This document shows, one piece after another, positions 9,635 through 21,668 of a DNA stretch of 64,000 bases. Origin of the DNA: Knufia peltigerae (Eukaryota > Ascomycota > Eurotiomycetes > Chaetothyriales > Trichomeriaceae); contig JAPDRN010000146.1 of assembly GCA_030247855.1 (NCBI GenBank), forward strand, positions 1-64,000, given 5' to 3'. The notes beneath the pieces were generated by a model. That model made no database searches and was not told where the DNA came from. It saw only the letters and a program-made list of their open reading frames with translations. Numbering within the stretch: the first letter of the stretch is position 1; each line of letters begins with the position of its first letter. Position numbers and translations under genes: made by a program.

Positions 9635-12331
9635 TCAAGCCCCGTTGACGCCAGCTTTGGCCTCTTGGTTCTTCTCTTCCCGCTCCTCTAGCGCCTTCAC
9701 CGCGCCTTCCATCTTTCTATATTGCGCCGTGAAAGAGGGGTACAAGAACGGTCTCATGTCGTACCTGTGGTCGTCCGGGCTGTACTGTTCCATGTGCAAC
9801 CCTGGCGTGAGCGTCGTCTGCTTGTGCCGGTTGATGGCGTAGTAGTAGAAGAACCGACGCACCTTCTCGTAGACGGAACGCGGGGTCATGCTCTCGCCGT
9901 GCGCGACGCTGTGCACGTACTGCGGGTCGGAATGAGCACCGTGGTCTTCGGTCGCAATGGTCTCGGGGTCCGGCGGGGGCGCGGTCCAGAGCGGCAGGAG
10001 CTTCTCGAACACGCCCCACGGACCGAGACGGTGGATCTTCCGCAGTCGACCCATCACGCTGAGCTCCGCGTATGTCATGCCCATTTCCACCTCATCGGAT
10101 TGCGTGTGGGAGTCGGCGTTCGTGGTCGGGATGAGTTCAGCCGTAGGCGTCGCGTCGAGGAAGGACTGGAGGAGTGGGAGCTCGAGCTCGTCGCGGGCGT
10201 GCGCGAGGAACATGCGCAGGTCAACTTTGGAGATGCCGCCGATCGGGTTGATGTCGGCTGACGAGCAATCATATTTGGTCAGGTAACCACGGAGTTGTTC
10301 ATCGACGTTGGCCGAGCCGAGGACCAAGAGACCACCGTTGCCCTTCCGTTTGCGGACGCTCGGTAGAAGTTGCGCTGTGCACGGTTAGTGGCCTGACAGG
10401 ATCGAAATAACAACACCCAACCTGGTCTTTTCAGGTCTAGAGGAGGGAGAACACGTACCGAAAAAGTACGCGATGACCATGCGTATTCTGGCTTGGATAT
10501 TCTGTAGCGCGAGACCTTCAGCAGCGTTGGATGAGGTGAAGGAGGGAGCAAAACCGGTCACGGTGGTGAACAGGGTGGTGAGTGCGGAAACAACGGTATC
10601 GATACTCAGGTCGAGATGGTACGCTCCGATCGCCCTGGCAAGATCGGCGGCACGAGTGCGGGTTTCTCTGGAGCTGTTTTTGGAACCCATGTAGGTGGTA
10701 TGGAAGATGAAACTGCATATCTCTTGAGGACTCGAGGGTGTCCAGTCGTCTTCTTGGGCGCAGACTCTACGGCAATCGGAGAGGACGAGTTCGCGAGTGT
10801 GTGGCAAGGTCTTTGGCGACGTGATGGCATCATAGACAAGGCGGCACATGGACCAGACTAGGACAGCTGTACTGCATGAATCGACACCACCACTTAAAGC
10901 AAGGAAATATCCGGCAGTCCTCGATCTTCTAAGATAGTCCCACATCTTGTCCGACCGTTAGCATACACGCATATACATCTCGAAAAAAATTCAAGAGTAT
11001 CACTTACCCATAAAGCTGGGGCATATTGAATTTCTTCGGCAGCACTGTGATAGTGAATTGGAATATCAGGCGATGGAGGAATAATAGTACCGGTTTCTTC
11101 CAGTGGGGGGTGGCTTAGGCGGATCTCGGCGTGGATTCGAGGATAAGGCTCTGCCTGAGCAGCCTGCAAGTTTCTACTATGGCTGACTCTAAAGCTTCTT
11201 ACATCCTCAATATCGACGTTGGCAGCTATAAAGGCGTCAGCAACAAATTGCATCGCAGTATGAACGGCAGGACAACGGTCACAGCATGAGGGGGGATCTT
11301 ACTGATTGTCTCAACGTCATTCAGACTGAATTGACTTCCTTGAGCGAGTAGTCTGCCATTGACGATGATCATCGCACAACCATCATAGTACAAGCGATCA
11401 CCTGAGCAGCCACGTTGATTGCTATACACGTATATGCCACCGTTTTGCCTTGTCGCTTCTCGAATCAGAGACACACGAGTCTGAAGCTTACGCAACTCAT
11501 AGTGACTGCCAGAAGAATTGGTGAATATTTCGACTCCATTAAGTCCCATTGGAACGTGGGGTGCAGCGGGAGTGAACAGCTCTTCACAAGTCTCGCAAGC
11601 GACCGATGTGTCGATGGTTGTGAGAACTGCATCTCCGAAAGGCACTGTTCGTTGGCCAGTAATGCTCCTTATGGCATCTTCGAGAGGATAGTCCTCGATT
11701 TGACGTTGTCGCGTCCAGGGTGTGACTAGCTTTGTCGTAAGCCTCCACGAAACATCCCACAGCATGCCAGCCACAAAGGGCCAATGGACAAATCTAGGAA
11801 TCACTTACACCATCGACTCTCAAAGTAGTTCCCCTCCTCGCACAGAGCCATCTTAGGTCGGATGAGCAGGATCTTCCTGTTCAGCACGACTAGTGTTGTC
11901 GTCAGACTCGGAAAGCTGTGGGAAAAATGCGAAACGGGCAGGACTGGAAACAGTATCACACATGCTCCGAGGTAACTTACTGACACGACAATTGTAGCGA
12001 ACATTGTTGTGCCTCACCGGCATCCCAATGTCCAGGATGCAGTCATTGACATCTGGGTTACTGATAATCGTGGCTAACGATTCCCAGCAATGGAGGAAGA
12101 GATCGCCTTCAAGATAGTGATCGGCACAACCATAGCCGCAGACCTCCAATTCCGGACCGACTCGAAGTTTTGCTCCTGCAGCTTTAGCTTGCCGTATACT
12201 CTCAAGGATGCGTTCGGTATTGCCGTCGAAGTCGAGCGCCCACCTGGGACTGTTAGAGCTTGATGAGTCAGGCAGGAGAAGATGACCGACTGGTTGAGAG
12301 AACAGCTTGCAACGGTGATTAGCTTACCCAT
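9635..12331 (-). CDS. QNS1: Glutamine-dependent NAD+ synthetase
   Basis: Amidates nicotinate adenine dinucleotide to NAD+ using glutamine, the last step of NAD+ synthesis. Seven exons on the minus strand: 12331-12291, 12243-11981, 11889-11809, 11725-11303, 11225-11008, 10945-10459, 10374-9635; 750 aa, near yeast Qns1 (714). The N-terminal nitrilase-like glutaminase has Lys114 (RPKMALCEEGN) and Cys175 (ETCEELFTP), the same numbering as yeast. The C-terminal synthetase has the PP-loop LSGGVDS (359-365), then VLGSANVDEQLRGYLTKYD and SSADINPIGGISK. All junctions restore conserved sequence; intron 1 uses a weak GTCGGT donor. The start MGKLITVASCSLNQ is canonical. Divergently transcribed from the NADH pyrophosphatase gene, 654 bp between start codons. 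Confidence 0.96.
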
Positions 12332-12985
12332 CGTTGCCGGACGTCACGAGACGATCTGAATGTATGATCGGTAGACTGATAAGGAGATATTGGTCTGCGA
12401 ACCAGGATGATGGTGCTATGTACGGAGTACTGACGAAGCAAAAGATCAGTTATTAGTTGCTTTGATGCCAAGGGCTCAGTGCTCGCTCCCGATAGCCAGA
12501 TCAAGTCATTGGCGGAGTGTCGTATCCGATAGGCTGGATAATTACATAAGCAATCTGGATCACGTGAGTGGGGTTTCTTTTCCAGTGCTCGTACTCGTAC
12601 CCCGCGGCTGGGATCAAGGGCTTCAGAGATGCCCGAGGCAGAATGGAAATGTGTGTACGGAGCACAGCACAATGATCATGTAATCGAGGGGAATTCAATC
12701 TAGGGCGGGCCCGATACTCGGATTCAACTCAAGTCAGTGATGGAGAAGAGCACGCAAAGAAGATTCCCAAATAGCAAACACCGAACGCCCAATTTCTCAT
12801 CAATCAACTTCCCCAATCGTTGACCCGATACTTATCACATTTCTCTCCTTTTTTGTATGTTCCGTTTGTGTTGTACAAGACGTCAATCTTCTTCGTTCCT
12901 TGTGTGCTCGTATAGATTTGTGCATTCTCGCATTCCTCCTGGTGTCAAGCATCCCTCCATCTTTGCACCCTCACCGCCGACAACC
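12332..12985. promoter_or_regulatory. Shared upstream region of NAD+ synthetase and NADH pyrophosphatase
   Basis: 654 bp between two divergent start codons, so it must hold both promoters. Contains TACGGAGTAC (12421-12430) and TACGGAGCAC (12655). From 12857 it is open in frame with the downstream gene and could be its 5' coding extension. Confidence 0.55.
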
Positions 12986-14361
12986 ATGGCTCCTCCACCG
13001 CAACCGGAGCTACCACATCCCGCCCATCTGGACCGCGATTCTGCGTTGGGTCGCAAGTTCGGTAAAGAGGTCACCAACTATTTTGGAGGTAATGTTGGAC
13101 CCAGAATCTTTGCCAGCGTAGCGATGACCACTAAAAAACCCCTTACAGGCTCGCCTTTGAATAGACTGTCATTCCTTAGAGAAGATTACGAATTCCTTGC
13201 AAAAGCGTTCGCGCACCCTACCACGAAGTTCTTGGTGTTCAAGACCTTGTCTCCTCTGATCAAGTCACCCACCGAGATTCATTATGCCACTTATGACGAT
13301 ATCAAGTCCCTCGTCCCTTCGAACCCGTTTGAGAAATCGGAGAAAGAAACATTGGAGGACTTTGACTCCCGGGTGGACACGCCGCAGTTGGTTTTCTTAG
13401 GTGTCGACGAGAGTGTGAAGGATGGCTTGAATTTCAGACATTTCTGCGGGGCTCCGCATTGGGCGATCGATATTACGCCAAAGCCGACGTACGAAAAGGA
13501 GGCAAACGAACTGAACGAAAAGTTTTTGGCGTCAGGGCTGAAATTCAGCGAGGGAATGAGAGCCATGAGTTTCCCTGCTGACGTTGGTGAGTCTCTACAG
13601 ATCTACTTTTTTATTTGGTTGCGATCAGGTTATTGTGCTGACCTTGCTCTTTAGCCGCTGAGTACGCTCAAGGACGACATTATCTTGATTGGAACTTTCG
13701 CAATACTTACTGCGGCACCTGTGGACACAAGACGCTTTCCGTACATGCTGGGGGTAAACGAGTATGCCCGCCAAAGGACAAAGCCAGAAACCCACCAGAA
13801 AGAGATGCCTGTTCGACTCGCACGACACTGTCGAACCTCACATTCCCCCGAACTGATCCGACTATTATAGTGGCGGTCCTTAGTCATGACAGCAAGCGAT
13901 TGCTCCTCGGCCGCCAGAAACGATGGCCTCCGTATTGGTTCTCGACGTTAGCGGGATTTATCGAGCCCGCTGAAAGTGTTGAGGACGCTGTGCGCAGAGA
14001 AGTCTGGGAAGAAAGTGGTGTTATCTTGTCCCGGGTGTTGATACACTCTACGCAACCCTGGCCATACCCTGCCAACCTCATGATCGGTGCCATCGCACAG
14101 GTGGCAAGCCCCGAAGACGAGGAGATCAAGCTTGAACACGACCCAGAGTTGGAGATGGCAAAGTGGTTCAGTTTGGAAGAGATTCAGGAGGCGTTGAAGA
14201 ACGGCACCAGTGGGCTGGGTGAAGACGCTCCGAAAGAATATAAGGAGGGCAATCTGAGATTACCACCGCCAACTGCTATCGCGAACCAATTGATAACGGC
14301 TGTCGTTCAGGGCGGCTTCCTCGAAGGTGTAACGCCGCTGGCGACAGCTAACAAGCTGTGA
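12986..14361 (+). CDS. NADH pyrophosphatase, Nudix hydrolase (NUDT12/Npy1 type)
   Basis: Hydrolyses NADH (and decaps NAD-RNA in some homologues) to NMNH and AMP. Exons 12986-13088, 13149-13586, 13655-14361; 415 aa. Intron 1 joins NYFGG to SPLNRLSFLR, and intron 2 joins SFPADV to AAEYAQGRHYLDWN. The zinc ribbon is Cys200, Cys203, Cys218, Cys233. The Nudix box spans 281-303 with REVWEESG, followed by TQPWPYPANLM, the SQPWPFPxS signature that marks NADH-preferring members. The C-terminus NKL resembles a variant PTS1 peroxisomal signal, and yeast Npy1 is peroxisomal. ATG 12986 has a strong context (ACAACCATGG); an in-frame ATG at 12857 would add 43 residues rich in Arg/Ser and free of Asp/Glu, like a mitochondrial presequence. 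Confidence 0.94.
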
Positions 14362-14659
14362 GTATAACCTTGTCAACATCTGGATTTTGGATCTGTCGAC
14401 AGATAGCGCTGAAGTTTAGAACCCTCATCTTGAGTTACTAGGTCTGATCAGAAATAGGTCATGATAGAAACTGAACAATCCGACCAGCTTTATTGACTGT
14501 CCTTTCGAAATAAGTTTTGTCCGCCTGGTAGAAATCTTACGATGAATCGGCTGCTGGTAATCGGGACAATATTCCCACATGCCCGAAGGTGCAAGAAATT
14601 CAGACTGAAGCTCATAGATGAATGGGAGGAAATAGATACTCCCAAGACTTAAAACTTGG

Positions 14660-16573
14660 TCAAGATTCCTCCTCACCTTCTTGCTTCTTGATTCCCACAA
14701 CGACAAAGTTTCTTGGACTGTGCTTGTAATCAAACACGATGTCAACCCAGCAATCTTCCACACAAGGCTGCTCTCTGAGGTACAGCCACCGATCCGTGAC
14801 GATGATACTTTCAACCACCCCGGCGCTGAACGCCATCAGACTCCAGATGATGGCGAGATGTTTCTTCGCATAACCCCAATCGCGTTCATACTGGTCAATG
14901 ATCTCATCAGTCACGCCCTTTGTGCGTTCGGCGATCATCGCACCGTCGACCGGATCCTGTGTCAGCTTCGCCAGCGCTCCGTGAACATACGCCTTGAAAC
15001 TTGTAAAGCATTGTTTCCGCAGCGAACCGACAATCAGCGGCGTACCGCTTTCGTCTCGGCCGGTTATGCTCCCTCCTGCGGCTGCGTGCGCAGGGTCATC
15101 GCATTGTTTAACCACACCCACATCGAGAAGAATCCTCTGAAGGAGGGTGCGGTAGAAGTGGCGACGGAAAAATGCCTCGCAGTCGTCTGGACCCCAGTTG
15201 TACGGTGCTTGAACTGCCATCATGCGTGCCGTGATGTTTAACTTGACACCAACACCACCGCCGTCGGCGTGTGGGAAGGTCTCGAGTGTCCGGGACATTG
15301 GGAAGCCGTGAGGGTCGTGCGCGTTGCCGGTGGCCTCGAGTCGGGGGTGGTTGGGCCGGAGTCGTGGGAGTTTGTAGGTTGCTGGACCGAGGCGTTCAGT
15401 AAGGAGATTGTAGCAACATCCTATGATGGCTGTGGCGGCGACTGAAGGGTTGAGGATCAGAGAACGCAAGCCGTGGTGAGAGAGGTTACCGCAGGAGTGG
15501 AGAGATACGACCATTGCTTTTGGTTTGAAATCGGGAGTGAGATTACGATTGGAATGAACGGAACGGTCGAGGTCGCAGCAATGGATAGTCTCGACCTTGT
15601 CAGTTATAGCGTCGTTCTCGGTGGTTTTAGTGTCATCAGAGGGTTTCGCATTGATGTCTAGTGTGGTAGAAGTGAGGATGTCCTCAAGATACCCGTCTTG
15701 AACGTCGTGTTCGATGTAGGTCATTGACCCCTTGCCAGGGCCGGATAGTTTATATGTGACGTTAGGTTCGGCGAGGCTCGCATCAAGTATCGGATCAAGT
15801 TGAAATTTTGCTTGCTCTGGTGGTGGAGTAGGCATACCGTTGTTCATGGCAAGTTGGCGTTTGTAGTCTTTCTTGTTACGCATGACCTTCTCCTTCTTAG
15901 CCAGCTTTGCATGAACATCCATACCTCTAGCACCAACAATATTATGGTGGCGTTTTTCGATTGCAATGATATGCTGGTTGTAAGGAGGCGTTGCAAGGGT
16001 CCTGCCGAGGTAGTTTTGGCCTGAACCAAAGTCGACAACAGAGACAGGTTCTCCGAGTCGTTCTGAGACCTCTGCAGACAGACTACCTACATAAGCGGCA
16101 AAATTGGTGACTTCATGGGCCTTCTTGGTTTTCATGCCAACCGCGATATGTCGTGGCATATCAGCGATGTGTTCTGATACCGGGTGAAAGGTTCGCTGAA
16201 GACTGTGTCTGCGGATCGTATCGACGTATTCCAATAAAGACCGTGGAGGGGTATCGGTAGACTCTGTTTGATTGCCATCGCTCTCAAATTTTGAGAGGTC
16301 TGCACGCATGAGAAGATCTAACACTTCGTCGATTGTTACCCGTTCAAACCAATTGCGCCATTCTTGTGGCAACACATAGGTATACAAGTCTGGCTCCCGA
16401 GTGAGGAAGTCCAGAATATGTACACCGCCGCAAAGATTCCGGAAGAGATCTGAGCCTGTGGCAAAGGAGAGAAGAGATTCAACATATTCATCCTCTGACT
16501 TCCAAACATCGTGCAGGGGAAGCCCGCGGCGGTTTGGTGACGGAAACTGCCCTTCCACAGACATTGGACACAT
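14660..16573 (-). CDS. METTL25/RRNAD1-type methyltransferase-domain protein
   Basis: Single exon, 637 aa, predicted SAM-dependent methyltransferase of the PF13679 type. Motif I is VVDFGSGQNYLG (179-190), followed by an acidic strand end IIAIEKRHHN. Further family blocks are KAMVVSLHSCGNLSHHGLRSL and AIIGCCYNLLTE, and a C-terminal helical region WSLMAFSAGVVESIIVTDRWLYL that is typical of METTL25-like proteins. The insert between motif I and the SLHSCGNL block is Lys- and Thr-rich and not conserved. The substrate is unknown in fungi; human METTL25B/RRNAD1 was named for distant similarity to rRNA adenine dimethylases. Start at the first Met; Met4 is equally possible. It is tail-on to the Nudix gene, about 300 bp apart. 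Confidence 0.88.
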   Translation of the reverse strand: MCPMSVEGQFPSPNRRGLPLHDVWKSEDEYVESLLSFATGSDLFRNLCGGVHILDFLTREPDLYTYVLPQEWRNWFERVTIDEVLDLLMRADLSKFESDGNQTESTDTPPRSLLEYVDTIRRHSLQRTFHPVSEHIADMPRHIAVGMKTKKAHEVTNFAAYVGSLSAEVSERLGEPVSVVDFGSGQNYLGRTLATPPYNQHIIAIEKRHHNIVGARGMDVHAKLAKKEKVMRNKKDYKRQLAMNNGMPTPPPEQAKFQLDPILDASLAEPNVTYKLSGPGKGSMTYIEHDVQDGYLEDILTSTTLDINAKPSDDTKTTENDAITDKVETIHCCDLDRSVHSNRNLTPDFKPKAMVVSLHSCGNLSHHGLRSLILNPSVAATAIIGCCYNLLTERLGPATYKLPRLRPNHPRLEATGNAHDPHGFPMSRTLETFPHADGGGVGVKLNITARMMAVQAPYNWGPDDCEAFFRRHFYRTLLQRILLDVGVVKQCDDPAHAAAGGSITGRDESGTPLIVGSLRKQCFTSFKAYVHGALAKLTQDPVDGAMIAERTKGVTDEIIDQYERDWGYAKKHLAIIWSLMAFSAGVVESIIVTDRWLYLREQPCVEDCWVDIVFDYKHSPRNFVVVGIKKQEGEEES

Positions 16574-17092
16574 GAATCACTTGCAAGACCACTGAGCTCA
16601 AGCGTGGAGACCGAACTTGAAGCAGTAGCTTCTTTTATCACCTCGCATATGTTCTTTTGACGTCCAGGTCTCGGCCGAAATTCAGAAGCAGAGATGAAGG
16701 AGGTCGAAGAGCCAGTCTCGCAGTACAACTGTTTAAAAACACCCATCAAACAGCAACTACCAACTTGTCCTCACCTCCCTTCAAAGGCTCCAATCAATAA
16801 AGAAGAAGACATTGCCCGTGCAAATGGTTGAGAGGCGGTATGGAGTACTGAACAAAAAATTAATGATCACGGTTCCGTCTTATGTACTCTACCGTAGATT
16901 ATGTTTAAGCATACAGCCCATGACCGACAACACGACGGAGTCAGGAATGTAGAGTACAGATACCATTCAACGATCTCCCCCATTGATCGATCATATTTGC
17001 TGCCATTTGGCCTTATGTTTCACGCCCGCGCCAAAACAGCGCCTAGACTCGTTGCGTAGGATAGTCCAATACCTTTGGTCTATCTCTTCTAC
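16574..17092. other. Intergenic between two minus-strand genes
   Basis: Promoter and leader of the methyltransferase gene plus the 3' flank of PWP2. Contains TATGGAGTACTG at 16838. No ORF of interest. Confidence 0.5.
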
Positions 17093-19797
17093 CTACGTAG
17101 TAAGCAAGCCACCGGTGGAGTCGTTTTGCACAGGTGGCTGCTGGCACAAAAATTCGATCTCAAACGCATTTCGTTCGCTAAGCGTTCGTACAGTTCTGCC
17201 AACACCATCTACTCCGCGTAACAGCGCGCGAAGTTCACTTCCAAATTCACCTTGTCTTTCCTTGACGTAGCGTCCATGAACGCTCAATACTTCTCCAATC
17301 CACCTCAGAGTGAATTCAAGATGAGGCCTGGTCTCCATTTGCTGGGCCAAAAGCATCAATAGTCGACCAAGGTATACCCTAGGAAGTTCACGAACCAAGA
17401 GTGATATGGCTTCAAAGGGTACAGACTCGTAAACCTTTCTCAGAAGGGGTCGATCGTTTAATCTGAACGCCATAATCAGTGTCTTTAGATAGTCTGGTTC
17501 TGTCTGGCTTATGAGCGCTCGAATGTTCTGCGGAGTAACATCGATATCGAGGTCGAATGGGTCAAAGTCGTCCATGCCAGCACTATCGAGACTGTAGATG
17601 AGTAGTCCTTCAGTACTCGCTGCACAAAAGCTCCTGCCAGTCGGCGCGAATTCGATGCTGGTAACCCTGACTTCCGTTCGGAGAGTTCTGGCTGTAGCGT
17701 CCTTTCCTCTCTTGACTCCTGGCAAGCTCTTGTCAATACGATCCTCGAGATCACTTGCTTCGCCTTCAGTATCTATCATATCTTGCGGAAGACCATTCGA
17801 CATTATGGCAGCAGAGTTGAGGAACTCTTGAGTCCCGTCGAGACTCAAATTGACGGAGACTGTAAATTTTTTGATGAGAGTAAGAGTTGTGACTGAATAA
17901 AGACAGATGTATTTGCTGTTCCCTGCAGCAAGCAAGCAGCTTCCATCCGCAGAATACGTGATTGTGTTGAAAGATTTGGTCCCAGGTGTCGAGGCTGCGG
18001 TTCTCCGAGATGTCAAGGTACGACCGCCACTCACATCCCGCCGCCCATCGAGCCCGGACTCTTGTATCGACGTACTCAGACTCCAGAAAGTGAGTGAGCC
18101 ATCCAGAGTTGACGCAGCAATTTGAGCGGAGTCTGGGCGAATGGCGATGCACAACAGATCAGACGTCAGTTGTAAGACTTCTGATGTTTGTGACCTATCA
18201 AAGATGGACCAGACGCGAATAGTATGGTCCCATGACCCTGATACCAAATAGCGTCCATCTGGAGTAAAAGCCAGTGTAGAGATTGGGCCTTCGTGGCCAG
18301 AAAGTTGATCGAGAAGAGCACCAGTCTGTACTGACCAAAGGTGGATGTCGAAGGAGTCGTGGGATGCTGCACAGACGACCTCAGCAGACGGGTCGATTGC
18401 TAGGCAAGAGAAAGGAAGTCGTGTTGGGGCTGTAAAGGTTCGGAAATTTCGATACCTTAGCATGTCCCAGGCACGGACAGAACCGTCTAGAGAGGACGTG
18501 AAAAGAATATTGCCTCGTTTTGAGTATACTGAAGCTGTGACTGCTGAGGTGTGCTCGGTAAATGTTGCAATATGAAAGCCAGAGGAGATGTCCCAAATTT
18601 TGATAAGGCCATCATCAGCCCCTGTGATAATTCGAGTTGAATCAGGAGAATATGACAAGGTCGTAAGCGAATCCAAATGTGAAGACTGTTTCAGAATGTT
18701 GGATTCTGATGCGTGCTCCCAAACCAGGAGTTGACCAGTCTTGGATGATGCCAGTGCCAGCCATTCACCGGACTTGTTGACAGCTACCGCAGAGATGGGA
18801 GAAGATGCCATAGAAAGGCTGTGGATGTTGGAGAAGGATGGGATCTCATACAAGGAGAATAGACCGTTGTCGAAACAAACTGTTAGCAGGTTGGTTGAGG
18901 GGTGATAGGAAGCGCATTTTAGTTTCGCATTTTGCATGAAATAGTCCCTCTGCACAATGCGCCATCTCTCGTCTGCATACTCTGTGGGCTCCTCGCCATC
19001 CGACTGCTGTCTAGGAACGAAGCCCCATCGGAAGAGAGCACCATCCTCGCTGACAGTAAAAATACTCTCCTGGTCGGCCGAGAACCACACGTTTCTCACT
19101 TGTTGCCTATGTCCAGAGAGCACTGTGGGTTCGAAGCCTTCCTCAGGGTCCAGACTCCATACTCGCGCGGTCAGGTCCTTTGAGGCACTCAGGAAGAAGC
19201 GCGAATCTCCTGACCAGCTAAGATGCCTCACTACATCGAAATGCCCACCGTACTCGCGGTGAAGGATAAACGGCGCAAATTCGAGATCCCCGGCGGCATC
19301 GCTGCTTGGTGTCGAGGGAGTCCTCCACGCTTGTATTTTTCTTCCTAGTCCGACGACAAAATGCCGCCCATCGGGGGAAAAGGCTAGGGCCGTGACAGGA
19401 GTCTTGAAGGAGAAGTGGTATATGGCGAGTCGCCTCGGCAGGATCGACAGAATCGCTCGACCATCTTCGTCAATGGTTAGAAGTAGGTTTCCGTCTGGAG
19501 TCAGGTCTAGATGGACGATGTTCTTGCGATGAGCGAAAGGGAGGGTGTAGCTGGTGTTTCTATGGGAATGAAGATCAATATTCTGCTCTGTTACAGCCCA
19601 GACAAATACATACTTTGTCAGATTGAATACCGAGACTCTGTTGCCCACGGGCGACAACAGAGAATTGCCATCTGGTGTGAAGACAAGATTCCCTCGGCCA
19701 TATATGGTGCCCAAGAGATTGGAAAACTGTTGACTTGTCAGCGCTTCCGTGGCATACCACCTCCAATCAAGACACTTACTCGAAAGTCCGTCTTCAT
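17093..19797 (-). CDS. PWP2: Periodic tryptophan protein 2, UtpB subunit of the small-subunit processome
   Basis: WD40 protein of the U3 snoRNP/90S pre-ribosome, needed for 18S rRNA processing in the nucleolus. Two exons, 19797-19780 (six codons, MKTDFR) and 19726-17093, 883 aa (yeast 923). The 53-bp intron has GTAAGTG donor and CAACAG acceptor and restores FSNLLGTIYGRGNLVF. Then follow LLSPVGNRVSVFNL and at least twelve WD-type repeats (SGSWDHTIRVWSIF, TGADDGLIKIWDIS, SSLDGSVRAWDML) forming two propellers. The C-terminal Utp12 domain (about 720-850) includes ALISQTEPDYLKTLIMAFRL. Divergent from the septin gene with only 361 bp between starts. Confidence 0.95.
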
Positions 19798-20158
19798 GGT
19801 CTCATTATGTCTGAAACAAAATTGTCGCACTGTTCATGCCCTCATGCACAAGATCAACTGCGGCGTAGAAAAAAGTTGTCGGAGAAAAAGGCGACATACT
19901 CCGGCGCTAACGTTCTCTGGTTAGGCGAGTCTGGGGGGAGTACTTGGTCTTGATCGATCCCAAAGAGCCAGTTTCAGGGGCCACCGACTTTCAACTTGCC
20001 TGCGATTTTTGTGAGGAAAGTGCAACGACCCCTAATTTATTCAACCGAGTAGTATCTTCTACTAGTCCAGCAACTCTCCATCATCTTCTCCTCGAATTTA
20101 TCTCCTTGTTGCTTTCATCGCGGTCTCATCGCCTACAGTTTGAATTGAACAAGTCACC
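19798..20158. promoter_or_regulatory. Bidirectional promoter region, PWP2 / septin
   Basis: 361 bp between divergent start codons. CT-rich runs (CTCTCCATCATCTTCTCC) sit just before the septin start. No clear TATA box or named factor site. Confidence 0.5.
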
Positions 20159-21413
20159 ATGGCACCTCCACCTGCAGAATCCGCCGCCTCGCCCATTGGC
20201 ATTGCGAATCTGCCCAACCAGCGACACAAGATTGTCGCGAAGAGAGGAGCTGCTTTCACGATCATGGTAATACTCTCCTCATGCCAAGAAGAGTGTAACT
20301 GACTCAGAATCAGGTTGCGGGAGAATCAGGCTTGGGAAAGACCACCTTCATCAACACTCTCTTCTCAACAACCATTAAAAACTACCAAGACCACAAGAGA
20401 CGACATGCTAAGCAGGTCGACAAGACGGTCGAGATTGAGATCACAAAGGCAGAATTAGAAGAGAAATTCTTCAAGGGTATATTTGCTTGATCCTCTGTAC
20501 GATCATGGTGCTGACTGAAACAGTGCGCTTGACCGTAATTGACACACCTGGATTCGGCGACTATGTCAACAACCGAGACTCCTGGATGCCCATCATCGAG
20601 TTCCTTGACGATCAGCACGAATCATACATGCTGCAAGAGCAGCAACCTCGCCGACAAGATAAGATTGATCTCCGTGTCCATGCCTGTCTTTACTTCATTC
20701 GTCCTACAGGACATACCTTGAAGCCTCTGGACATCGAAGTCATGAAGCGGCTGTGCACCCGTGTCAACTTGATCCCTGTCATTGCTAAGGCCGATACCCT
20801 CTCTCCTGCCGACCTCGCGCGCTTCAAGCAGAGGGTCCGAGCCGTTATTGAAGCGCAAGGCATCAAGATTTACCAGCCCCCAGTTGAGGACGATGATGAG
20901 GCTGCTGCACAGCATGCGCGTGCTTTAATGGCCGCTATGCCATTTGCAGTGATTGGTAGCGAGAAGGATGTCAAAACGACCGATGGTCGGATTGTGAAAG
21001 GTCGACAGTATGCCTGGGGTGTCGCTGAGGTTGAGAACGAAGAACACTGTGACTTCAAGAAGCTTCGCTCTATCTTGATTCGCACCCACATGCTTGATCT
21101 GATCCACACTACCGAAGAGAATCACTATGAAGCCTACCGTGCTCAGCAAATGGAGACGCGGAAGTTCGGCGAGGCCAGACCAAGAAAACTGGACAATCCC
21201 AAGTTCAAGGAAGAAGAGGAAGCTCTCCGGAAGCGATTCACGGAACAAGTCAAGGTGGAAGAACAGAGATTCAGGGCTTGGGAACAGAAGCTGATCGCAG
21301 AGAGAGATCGCCTGAACAAGGACTTGGAATCAACTCACGCCGCTATCAAGCAGTTGGAACAAGAACTCGAACAGATGCAAGGCAGTGCAGTCCGAAGCCA
21401 TGGACGTCGCTAA
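20159..21413 (+). CDS. Septin, Cdc12/AspC type
   Basis: GTP-binding septin that assembles into heteromeric filaments at septa and the cell cortex. Exons 20159-20266, 20314-20476, 20524-21413 with two 47-bp introns; 386 aa. The polybasic/N-terminal segment ANLPNQRHKIVAKRG is followed by the P-loop GESGLGKTT, the switch DTPGFGDYVNN and AKAD. The septin-unique element WGVAEVENEEHCDFKKLR and a C-terminal coiled coil (from about residue 330) complete the domain. Assignment to the Cdc12 group rests on NLPNQR, the EEQRFRxWEQ coiled-coil start and the overall length as I recall them; AspA or AspB would be the alternative. ATG lies in a CACCATGG context. Confidence 0.93.
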
Positions 21414-21668
21414 AGTTTTGGTTGATTGACTTGAAAAGCTCTGGGCGATGTTTCCCGTTGGGACAATGGACTCGGGTAGTTCTCTGTGTCTCATACAGAC
21501 TGAAAATTGTCGTGGGAGGTGTACAGGAGCATCAAGCGGTTTGTGATTAGCAAGCAGTGGCTACGAAATACCTTTTTTCTAATGTCGAAGTTTGGCTCTA
21601 TCTTTCATTTCGAGGGTGGCCACCGAGAGTAGCAATCCAACAAATTTTTCTCTCACAAAAGTAATGTT

